64,000 nt of DNA from Sarcocystis neurona (taxonomy: Eukaryota; Apicomplexa; Conoidasida; Eucoccidiorida; Sarcocystidae). Position numbers and translations under genes: made by a program. The notes beneath the pieces were generated by a model. That model did not search any database. It was not told the origin of the DNA and saw only the letters and a program-made list of their open reading frames with translations. Where the stretch lies: positions 1,801,527 through 1,865,526 of the forward strand of contig KL647291.1 of the NCBI GenBank assembly GCA_000727475.1, in the 5' to 3' direction. Shown piece after piece: positions 55,316-64,000 of this stretch. Position 1 is the first letter of the stretch, and every line of letters starts with the position of its first letter.

Positions 55316-55650
55316 GTATATATACATATATATATTCGCACATACACGTATACACATTCATACGTATGGATACATATGTATATATATATATATAGTTTCA
55401 CGTATGCTGCGGCATAGAAGCATACACGTATCTGCATACCGTTTGACCGCTGCTTGGGCGCACAAGATCGGCGTGCAGATAGCTTCTCATGGCTCCACTT
55501 TTCCTAACGGGAAACACGCCGGCCCACTGCAGTGTTAGACTCAGACATGTGCATATGTGTAACTGTACGTATGCGTTTGGATATACGTATACTTGTGTGT
55601 GTGTACAGGTACTAGATAGAAAAAACACTTCTCACAAGTACACGTCAGCA
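54590..55650. repeat. AT-rich microsatellite block
   Basis: TATGTACG, GTATGTAT and (TA)n repeats, with two near-identical TATATGTATATGTATATATACATATA tracts around 55275-55335. No coding sequence is seen. Confidence 0.75.
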
Positions 55651-57440
55651 GATGACTAGAATTCGCAGAGGAAACACCTCCCCGTAGAACTACGCGACTC
55701 TTTTTCGTCCTTCACCTAGACCGTCTGCACGCACATTTGCCATACAAACACGAATGTCCAACTCCTTGCTTAGACTGGTGCTTACACCTGTGAACATTTC
55801 CACACGTGCCCGCATCTGCATACAGTTCTGGCTGCTTCATATACGTATATATATACACATATATGAGCGTATGGAGGAGGGGGAAGGAGAGAGGGATAAA
55901 AGGATTGGCGCAGAACGGCCGTCACATAGACGTGAGTATGCACCTTCCTCCTTGTAGCTTTCCGAATCCGGTCAATGCTGCAACCGTACTTCCTCACTCA
56001 CAGAGGCGGATTTATGCGTCCGTGAGTGATACGGAGGCAACCAGGCAGTTCTCTAGCAATATATGTTTACGTAGAGAAACAGACACATGTGGAGATGGAC
56101 AGAGGCTTGTAGACTCGTGTGCCTGCGTACAGCTACGGAGTTCAGCCAATGCGTGTATACGCGTACATGCGTTTACATCTATTTGCGTTTGTGAAAACAC
56201 CAAGAAGCTAATCAGGCGACTGCTGCGTCTTCTTCAGGCGACTACTGCGTCATCTTCCCCCCCATCCACTTCCACGTGTGGTTGGGACGACATATAGAGA
56301 TAGGGTTCCCTTTCTGTAGAAGTTTCGAGCCTGCCTGCTCGGTTCCCTTTCTGTAGAAGTTTCGAGCCTGCCTGCTCGTGTACTTCCCGCCTCTTGGGCT
56401 GCAGACCTTTCAACAGACGATGTTTGCGAAGAAATATTCGTATAGAAGAAATTGCACAGTAATCTCTCTACTTCACCTTGACAACTACTCCTTCTTCTAC
56501 TACTGTTAGTGTTGTCACTTCCACTATTAAGACTACTTCTATTATCTGGAAAGCGCTAATGGTTTCAGTAGCGTACACGTGCGCAGAAGAGGCCGCGTCA
56601 TCGTCGTTCTGACCCAGGCACACAGTGGCCCCTACTCTTCGCCAGAGACAAAACAGGCACCAGTGGCTTCGGATGTGTCTGCGACTTGCACTTTTCTGCC
56701 GAAATGCCTGTGGTCTTGAGCTGCGTGGGTCATAGAAATATACACCGCCTTACGTTTTCTTTGATGCAGGCTGACGAAGAGTACGTCAGATACGAGTGTT
56801 GATCTGCGTACATTACGCAGACGTGATTTCCCTTATAGGTTTGCAGGTGGATATTCCCGGTGGGCAGCTGGTTTCCTGCCGCTGCTCTACTACGAGAGTC
56901 GCTCCCTGTACACCAGCGCTACTACATGTCTTTGTGGTTGCGTACCCATACACACCTGTGGTGCCATTTAAGTATATGCATGTCTATGAGTAGGACTACA
57001 GAAAGAGCACACAAAAGAAACTCCTGTCGCTTGCAACTCTGGGGCGCCACATCTGTATCTGTTCTAAAGTGTATCCTGCATATCTATGTAGTCAGAACGA
57101 CGCCGCTCTAGAGAGGCGCAGATACGTAGAGTTGTACTTGGCAACAGCGTGTTTGGGGGACACCGAAGAAACAAAAATATTTGTAGATCGCATTGCAAGT
57201 TTAGGCCTACACGTACGTAAACGTGTACCGGTGTCAGCGTATGCTTACAGATACATAATTTTTTGCTTCTATACAAGGCTGCATAGATTTCCAGTAATCA
57301 ACAGCAATATCAGTAAACTTACGCTTCTTCCTTCATTGGTGCTGCCCTGTGAGTTTACCAGTGGTCCGCAGGAGATGCACGCACATGGGCGCGCGGCGCT
57401 GGAGTGTGCACCCGAGCTCTTCCTAGGTGCGCATGCGCCG
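55651..57440. other. no gene seen
   Basis: Unique sequence with scattered CTTCTACTACT triplets near 56480-56540. The plus frame 55806-56297 has ordinary composition but starts in microsatellite sequence and has no splice support. Apart from the 37-bp duplication I see nothing to annotate. Confidence 0.35.
56304..56377. repeat. perfect 37-bp tandem duplication
   Basis: The 37-bp unit starting GGTTCCCTTTCTGTAGAAG and ending GAGCCTGCCTGCTC occurs twice head-to-tail without a mismatch (56304-56340 and 56341-56377). This implies a recent duplication or an assembly join. Confidence 0.9.
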
Positions 57441-57446
57441 TAGCTG

Positions 57447-57881
57447 ATGGGGTGTGCAGCAAGCGGTTGCTGTGTTGCAGTGTTTTCTCCGTTTTGCTTT
57501 CTTCCCCTCCTACCGCTCCCTGTCCGTGTGTGTGTGTGTGTGTGCCTGCGTGGGTGTGCACTTAGTTTGCGATATATTGCAGGCAGCTGTAGCAGCTGTC
57601 GTCGGGGCCTTTCTGTCAGACCAAAGCGTGTTCCTTGGCCTCAGCAGTCTCGACAGCCGAGCAGCAGCAGCAACAAAGGGAAACACAAGCCAGTAGCGCG
57701 GGGGCACAGCTCAACAGAGCGGCAGCGCCAGCAGCTGCCGACCCCGCCAGAGGACAGTTGCAATCGACGTGTTGCAGCATCAAAAGCAGCCTCTAAGGTG
57801 CCACCGGCAGCGGCTGGCGCACTAGCAGAAGCAACCGCAGGGCAGAAGGGGACGTCACCAGCAGCAGCACCAAGGCGATAG
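57447..57881 (+). CDS. candidate exon, unrecognised basic peptide
   Basis: The downstream half of this plus frame reads ordinary, basic sequence (LSVRPKRVPWPQQSRQPSSS, then RGHSSTERQRQQLPTPPEDS and VPPAAAGALAEATAGQKGTS) to a stop at 57881. The upstream part is Cys/Val-rich from a TGTG repeat and probably intron or leader. A minus-strand frame over 57641-57979 competes. Low support. Confidence 0.25.
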   Translation: MGCAASGCCVAVFSPFCFLPLLPLPVRVCVCVCLRGCALSLRYIAGSCSSCRRGLSVRPKRVPWPQQSRQPSSSSNKGKHKPVARGHSSTERQRQQLPTPPEDSCNRRVAASKAASKVPPAAAGALAEATAGQKGTSPAAAPRR

Positions 57882-57981
57882 CAGGACCCATCGCTCACGT
57901 CAGCAGCAGCAGGTAGTATTACTAGGAACAGCCCAGAGGATGAAGACTGTTGCGCTGCCGTATATGCCGACGCACTCATCT

Positions 57982-59025
57982 TTACTTAACACCCATCTCA
58001 GTGTTTGCCTTTTTTCTTGTGAGCATACGTGGATGGACTTTTCTCGCCAGCACTTGCAGCTGTGGCGAAGAGGGCGTTTTCGGATGAATCGCCTTAGTTT
58101 TACCGGTCTCTTCTCGTATTCTCCAGGTCAAGGGTTTCACTCCCATACAAGTATCGGGAGCGGATCCCTTTTTCTCCTTCGCGTGGCGACCACAACCGCT
58201 ACAGCAAGGCGAGCACCAGGAAACCGGTAACGGTAAAATCGTCATTCTTTTGTGGTAGGTGGAAGCGCAGCCAGCGCTGGTGACGGCTGTCGCAGTCGCC
58301 GCTATAGAAGACGAAGTGCTGCGTTTGTGTCTCTTCCTGTCTTCCCTCCGCTGCTGTTCTCTAGGTATCTTCTTGTTCTCAGATACAAGCACGTAGCTGC
58401 CGGCACCGAGTTGGGTGCAACGCAGAACACAGTCGCACACGAAAGGTGACAACAGCAGGAAGAAGGTTTTCGTAGGTTCCACTCTCGTAGAAATGATGCT
58501 TTCCCCCAAAATACTGGTCGCAGAAGTGAGGAAGTGTGACGAATCCTCTGAGGGATGCAATACGCAGCAAGACAAGCCTTTTAATCAGAGTTGTCGGGGG
58601 ATGTTTTCCAATCTTGCTTGAGAAAAGCGTCCTGCGTCTTCCATGAAGGGTTCAGTCGAAGAATTATAACATGCATCTCCCCTAACGCTACACAGACAGG
58701 CCAAGCAGCACAAACGTACAGCTCTTCTGCAGGCCAGCAGCCGTGCTGTTTGTGACGTGCTGGCTTTATGTGCGAGTGCAACATTCTTGGCCATTAGCAG
58801 GAACGTGTTTACGCGCCGCGTCGGGAAGGGCCGGGAACCTTGTGTCTTGCGCGTTCAACTTTTGAAGCCGTTCTAGGTAGTTACCAGTGTGTACGACCGT
58901 CTCCGGTTTGCCGCTGGCAAATATTCGCGCCGCTCCTGCCTGGTATCTCGGCTCCTCTTCCACGCGTGTGTCTAGGCGTTCTCCGGTTCGGGTAACACGC
59001 ATCTGTTGGTTTGGCTCGACACCCT
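57982..59025 (-). CDS. candidate multi-exon gene, unrecognised
   Basis: After an acceptor GCGCCTCTGCAG (exon start about 59025) the minus strand reads GVEPNQQMRVTRTGERLDTR then VEEEPRYQAGAARIFASGKP and ETVVHTGNYLERLQKLNAQD, very ordinary peptide, with a possible donor GTAAAC near 58815. Downstream frames continue with natural sequence: EMHVIILRLNPSWKTQDAFL (about 58690-58600), LPHFCDQYFGGKHHFYESGT (about 58530) and TWRIREETGKTKAIHPKTPS (about 58100), ending at 57982. The phases between them are not resolved. No family is recognised. The lack of repeats makes chance open frames of this quality less likely. Confidence 0.35.
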
Positions 59026-59439
59026 GCAGAGGCGCTACAGCAACAGTTGTCTACGACACGTGTGCATATTTTCTGCTTCAACAGCACAAGCAGAAGTGCA
59101 CGGAGTGCGTGTATCCAGCCGCATCTGCTGTTTTTGCTAGTTCTGAGAGAGGCTCTTTCTGGTCTGCAGCAACAAGAGGACGCGTGCGAGGAAGAAAGCC
59201 GCTGTAGGTATGGATGTTTCGTCACTATCAGAAAGTTGTAGAATTCGACTGGTGTTGACGAAGATCCTGCGACGAAGGAAGGAAGGGCAGGACAACTCGG
59301 TGGACCCCTGCAGTGGTTTCACAAGTTGCCTAGTGATTGCTTACTTGCCAGTGCCAACAGCGCTTGGACCGGTTGTAGTGTTAAGAGTAGGAGACCTTGC
59401 ACGAGCGCTGTAACCGTAGCCATACGCGTAGTATTTGTA

Positions 59440-60005
59440 GTCGTTCGGTAGGTTAGGAGTATTAGTAGTGGTAGTACAGTAGTAGTAGAATACTAGTGGT
59501 ACGAGTAGAATTCTAGTAGGACGGGTAGGAGGAGGCACACTTACACAAATAAGGGTAGTAGTGACAGTAGTGTAACAGGTAGAGGAGTAGAAGAAAAATT
59601 CGTAATTTTTGTAGTAATAGTGGCAGTATAATAGCAGCATTATAGGAGAAGCAGCATTGTATCGCCAACACAGATATGAGTCTTAGCGATAATACCAGTA
59701 GAGAGTAGTCGGGTGATGAGACGTCGTGAGTGCAGCCGTAACAGGACTAGTGAAAGCACTTGCAGTAGCAAGAGTAGCACTTCGTCTACTATATACGTCG
59801 AATGTATAAGAGTGGTATATTTGTAAAAAGGACAGCAGAAGGAGTAGTAGTAGTAGTGGTGGTAGTAGTAGTAGTAGTATTTATGGCAGTTACAACAGTG
59901 CTGGTGCCTTTTGTAGCCAAGTATCGAAGAGCGATAGCAGCTGTAGTGGTCGTTGGCGGTGACACTGCCACTCGGCGAGTGAACATTGATGCGGGGGTAC
60001 GAAAC
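59440..60005. repeat. GTA/TAC-type trinucleotide repeat patch
   Basis: Imperfect AGT/TAG/GTA triplets on the plus strand around 59440-59640, and again 59840-59885 (a run of GTAGTAGTAGT), differ from the CAG family found elsewhere. In the minus frame they would read Thr/Tyr, and in one plus frame a Val run. No gene is supported. Confidence 0.7.
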
Positions 60006-60109
60006 CTACATTAGCTGTTGTTTCCGTAGGAGGGGCCAGTAGCCACTGGCAGCCGGACCAATGCGAGATCGGAAGGCTGAGTAAATTCTCTCAGCTGAAA
60101 CAAAGGGCT

Positions 60110-60860
60110 GGCGTACTGCTGCAGGGTAAAAAAAAGCAAGCAAGACAACAGCGCGCTGCAGAGACAACGCCAGAACGGAGGAGGGTGGATAAGCAGGACC
60201 CGGAGACAAGGAGAGGACACGGAAAGACGACAGAGCGGCGCGGAAGAAAGCAAGAGAAAGCCAGTGACACAGATAAGAGGCGAGGACAACGAAAGCATGA
60301 AGGGAGAAGGCATTTGTACAGCCTAAGAGTGGGAAGCGTGAACGTTGAAGAGAGAAAAGCCACGAGACCGAGGGGGAAGAAGATTCGAATGTTTTGGAAC
60401 GGAGACGGAGCGGAAAGGGAGCGAAAGCCGAACGGGGGGTTAGAACAAGGTGGGCTAGAGAAAAAAGGACCGCGAGGAAGCTCTGAGTATGGAGAAATAC
60501 GAAAAAAAAGGGACGAAGGAAGTTGCGGGTGGCGCAGGCAGGAATAACGGAAAAGCAAAAAAGAGGGAAACCACCTGACGCGAGGCTAGAAACGAGGGCG
60601 GGAACGGGAAAAAAGAGAGCAAGCGTGCGAAGCGGTCGAGGGCTGCAGGAAAAACAACTGACGAAGACGCAGTCTTGCCTCATTTCAACGATCTCTACCC
60701 ATACCGGGAGATTCTGTAACAGCAGAAGAATATTAAGAAAGAGAGAGGAAAGCAGTGAGCCGTCGATCAGAAGGCTTGGCAGCCAAAGAAAAAGACAAGG
60801 AGAGAGAGGAATAGGGAGGGAAGCGGGGGGACCCGCTTTCAGGCTTCTTCCTGCGGCGTT
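60110..60860. other. purine-skewed (GA-rich) stretch
   Basis: The plus strand is strongly A+G-rich. This leaves long open frames on both strands: 225 codons minus (60006-60683, Phe/Leu/Ser-rich) and 120 codons plus (60185-60547, Lys/Arg/Glu-rich). Such frames are expected from the skew alone. It may be an untranslated leader of a minus-strand gene or simply biased spacer. Confidence 0.4.
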
Positions 60861-61035
60861 TGTCTATAGAGGGAAGTGGAGCTATTTGCTTCTGACTTTT
60901 TGACCGAAGCGCAGCTCCAGTGCGGAGGATTGGCCCCGTCTCTCCTCAAGCCGGCAGCTGCACATGTGACTTCCAGCGGAGGGTTGGATTTCCCGCGGAG
61001 AATCTTCCCCTAACCTTGACAGATAGGAAGTCTTC

Positions 61036-62166
61036 CTAGAAGTCTTCCCACCAACCAGCCTGAACTAGACCGAAGTTTACTAGGTGTGTAGGGACGCGCG
61101 TGCGCGAGCGCAAGTGGGTATTCGCTTCTGCAAAAGGTGAAGACACAGACTTACTATTGACTGTAGGGGATTGAACCGACATGTTCATGCAGCAGGGAGG
61201 TGCTGCTCTGGCAAGGACCTGACGCAAGGGCTGTCTGCTAGTCTCGCCGACGCCAGGCGTAGCAAAACCACACCCACCCGCCAAACCACGCACGTAGAGG
61301 TTCCTGCTGCTGCGGGTTGTTCTTCCGAGCTGCGCGCCACGACAGAGCTGCTGGTGCCTGGGAGCAGGCGGGCGATTTCTCGATTTCGCAGTTCTGTGCA
61401 GTCTATCGAGAGCACCAGCAGTGATGCAGGTGCACGCACTAGTAGCCTGATGTGCATGTGGTTCAGGAGCTTCCCGTGCACTGGAGGACGGCGACAAACC
61501 GCTGTTGGACTTCCTGCTACGTAGTAGGACGCTTCACACTCCCAGACGTCTAAGGGCTGCATACGCTCTGCGGAGGCATGCGCAGGCCGTGCGTGCGTCT
61601 TTGGAAAGCAGCCCTGCCTGCACCCTCCCCCTCCCCTCACGCGAGCGGGCGGCAGCATCTGCAGCTGCTGGTCCTCGCCCCACCCTGCAGTAAGTCTCAC
61701 CTCTCTTCGCAGCTCTGACACCCGGACGCAGACTGACGCAGGAACGGAGGGGCAATGTCCGCGCAAGTCGTCTCCTGGTGGCACTGCCGCGGCTATTCGG
61801 AATTTCGAGTCCGCCGTCGTACGAACAAGCCTGTTCCTCAGATACACTTCAAGGTCACTTATCCGCCTGCGCCCCGCGAGTCCTGAAGTGCGACCTGCGC
61901 GTCGAGTTGAAACAAGGCTCACGTCATCTCCGCAGGTGCTGAGCATAGACTGCCGTCCCCGCAGGCAGCCCTCAAAGAGACTCTGGGGACTGCTGCAGCA
62001 AACTCGACCGTCCAGCTACTGATCCGTACGAGCAGGCGTCTTTTCTTCTCCCCCCCAGACGTTCCGCAAGTCGACTCCACAGATTCCTTGGTGCAGCACC
62101 GCGGGACGGCGTAGTGCAGGGAGCGTAAAGTTTGTCTTCTGCATGCATGCAGTACCTCGTGCGCAC
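61036..62166 (-). CDS. candidate multi-exon gene, unrecognised
   Basis: The minus strand reads HAEDKLYAPCTTPSRGAAPR then NLWSRLAERLGGRRKDACSY before a donor TCA|GTAGCT. An acceptor GACGGCAG in phase 0 then opens SMLSTCGDDVSLVSTRRAGR and ISDLEVYLRNRLVRTTADSK to VRVSELRRE before a very good donor GAG|GTGAGA near 61700. Farther down, natural segments include LLNHMHIRLLVRAPASLLVL and THLVNFGLVQAGWWEDF with a stop at 61036. Two phase-compatible splice sites raise this above background. The start, the later junctions and the function are unknown. Confidence 0.35.
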
Positions 62167-62799
62167 GCGCGAGTTTCTCTAGTTCAGGTGCACCATTCCT
62201 CTATTGCCTCCTTGAGGGCCCTCTCACGTACGCCTAAAGTCCCCCAAGCACACGCGTACGACCCCCTCTAACTAACGCGTGTACCGTTCCCCCATCGCAT
62301 TCAGGCGACCCCTCCAGTGCGCGCATCCTGGTGATCTCGAGCATGCACACAGCTTTTGCGGACGTGACGCTGCCCTAGGACATCTCCAGATCTACGCGTG
62401 GCACAAGCCGGCGCGCGCCAGCTCTAACGGGAGAATGAAGTGCGGTTCTCGTTGAACGGCTATTGCGTGTTGTCTGGACGGACTTCAACACGTCAAAAGA
62501 GACGCAGGGCCTCTGCCGCAGGCGACAAACTTCTCGAGTCCGGCCTCCGACGGCATGACAGGCACTCGTTTAGCCGGTGACTTCACGGACCCTAGCGCAA
62601 TTACGCAGGAGAGTGGCGCAAAGAGCTCCACAATCCTCCGTCATGCGTGGGTGTGAGGACTAGAAGTTTATACCGGTGTATAAATGCCTAAAGTCAGCTA
62701 CCAGCAGACTAGACGCACTCATCCAAAACAGCTAGCTGGTGCTCACAGGTGCGCATCTCGACTCTGAAAACGGAGGATAATCTCGTGCGAAGGTGCCCG

Positions 62800-63725
62800 C
62801 GGGCGCGTGCAGCAGCAGCATCCAGGGCGAAGCAGCAGCAGCAGTAGAAGCTGCATCGCCTGAAGGGCTCCCTGAAGGCACAGCAACAACAGCACTGGCA
62901 GGGTAGCAGGCGTAATAGGACCAGGAGAGTATCAGTAGCACCGCATGCGGCAGCACTGGCAACCGCGACTGGAGCCGAGACAACGGGAGAGAAAGGGTGA
63001 AGTTACTTCTACAGGAGTTGATAGGAGCAGCAGCTGGTGTAATAACGTCTAAAGAGGTGCCCTCTGCAGCAAGCCCTTCCCTAACGACGACTACTCAGGC
63101 GCACCGTCGGCATTGACGTCAGCGGTGAAGCAACCAAAGAAGACAGCGGGGCCGCAGGGGGACACGCGGCAGCAACAACAAGGTAAGTCGGACGTGACAA
63201 GACCAGCTGCAAAAACAGCAGCTTCACGAACGGCGGACGTAGCAGCAATTCTTACGCTAAGGGCGGCTGCCCTTAAAACCGGTAACACGTAGTACGACAG
63301 CAACGACGGCAGCAGAAGGCGAGGCCAACGCAGCAGCAGTGCCGGCAACAATCACGCAGCACAGGCAGCAGCAGGGCCGGCAGCAACCACAGCAGCACAA
63401 ACAGCAGCAGAGATAGCAAAAACCAAGGCAGCGAAGACAGCAGACGAGGCAGCCGCAAATGAAGCAGCAAAAGCAACAGCGGGAGCAGCGTCCTCGGTTC
63501 TTCGGTATGACAAAGGATAAAGAACCAAGAACTGCAACCCAGCGCGCTGTGCAACACAGGCAGGACCCGCTGGGGGCAGCGGACGCAAACGAGCTCACGA
63601 TAAATAAAAGTGAGGCTCTAGTTCTCCACAAGTGGGAAAAAATGCTCTTTTACATCTCGTTCTTCTGGTTTCGCTATTTTGCAAACACACGTACATATGT
63701 TGTTGTCTACACTGAGAAAGTGTAA
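62800..63725 (+). CDS. candidate Ala-rich multi-exon gene, unrecognised
   Basis: Several short plus-strand segments read natural or Ala-rich helical peptide in successive frames: IQGEAAAAVEAASPEGLPEG (about 62820), RERVKLLLQELIGAAAGVIT (about 63000), then after a CTACTCAG acceptor APSALTSAVKQPKKTAGPQG ending at a consensus donor AAG|GTAAGT (intron from 63183). Farther on come AAQTAAEIAKTKAAKTADEA (about 63400) and DPLGAADANELTINKSEALV with a stop at 63725. The perfect donor supports the plus strand. Junctions are not resolved. Minus-strand hydrophobic frames over the same DNA look like shadows. Confidence 0.3.
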
Positions 63726-64000
63726 ACACGCAGCCGTGTGGGGTGTACACACAGGCATTCGTGTATAAAACGGCGTATAAGTCTACAACAGCAGTGCTCT
63801 ATCCAGATCCTTACATGTGTATATGCAGGGTGCATACACAGGCGTTCGCGTATGGAGCGACGTATGGGTATACAACAGCAGCGCACTGCTTTTAAGAGGT
63901 AACGAGCATAGTGCACCTACATAAACAGGTTTCACAATAGGGAGACACACGCCCGCAAGCACTGGGGTGTAAGTATGATGGCCACGTATGCGTGAGCAGG
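63726..64000. other. end of window, no gene seen
   Basis: Contains two imperfect copies of a unit of roughly 95 bp, each with a GGGTGTACACACAGG or GGGTGCATACACAGG motif (about 63739 and 63829) followed by CGTTCGCGTATGGAGCG-like sequence and TACAACAGCAG. No coding sequence is recognised. Confidence 0.4.

Noticed and set aside
60006..60683. 225-codon minus frame as a Phe/Leu-rich membrane protein
   Set aside because: The frame is explained by purine skew of the opposite strand. It has no helical spacing typical of transmembrane segments and no splice or homology support.
61140..61200. tRNA-like T-arm (GGTTCAATCCC on the minus strand)
   Set aside because: The bases flanking the loop cannot form the T stem, and no acceptor or anticodon arm is found around it.
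1..64000. CRISPR array, bacterial operon or phage-type defence system
   Set aside because: All tandem repeats lack spacer-repeat regularity, and the window has spliced eukaryotic genes, so prokaryotic systems are not expected.

Overview
This is nuclear DNA from a eukaryote, most probably a coccidian apicomplexan of the Eimeria type. From 0.8 to 44.5 kb it is saturated with CAG-family trinucleotide repeats that read as poly-Gln, poly-Ala and poly-Ser. The repeats run through exons and introns alike and are broken by blocks of (TA)n, ATGT and GTAC microsatellite. This is the repeat-rich segment style known from Eimeria chromosomes. Genes are very large and intron-rich, so most long open frames are repeat shadows. 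I trusted a gene only where non-repetitive peptide, splice sites with agreeing phase, or protein-family homology backed it.

Layout. 1-5.5 kb (minus): 5' part of an EF-G-type translational GTPase; its G1 (P-loop) exon is clear and the rest lies beyond the left edge. 6.1-7.3 kb (minus): small unrecognised coiled-coil-like gene. 7.3-8.2 kb: AT-rich spacer. 8.5-23.7 kb (plus): one very large unrecognised Gln/Ala/Ser-rich gene, joined from exons whose GT-AG junctions are all phase 0 where they can be placed, ending in a basic nuclear-signal-like tail. 23.7-26.7 kb: spacer with weak candidate exons. 26.7-43.7 kb (minus): one RAD17 gene (checkpoint clamp loader of 9-1-1) spread over about 17 kb, with huge Gln/Ser/Ala insertions between conserved blocks. 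Three separate open frames of 1664, 1167 and 1750 codons are all parts of this gene.

At about 44.5-45 kb the character changes sharply. 45-50.8 kb is nearly free of CAG repeats and holds no gene I can support, but carries several short tandem duplications. 50.8-64 kb has diluted CAG/GCA repeats and several unrecognised short-exon candidates on both strands (50.8-54.6, 57.4-59.0, 61.0-62.2 and 62.8-63.7 kb).

The main results are these: the RAD17 homologue is reconstructed from exons interrupted by microsatellite introns; its Walker A and Walker B motifs look degenerate; one intron seems to use a GC-AG boundary; and, across at least three genes, coding strands of exons carry CAG while coding strands of introns carry CTG.
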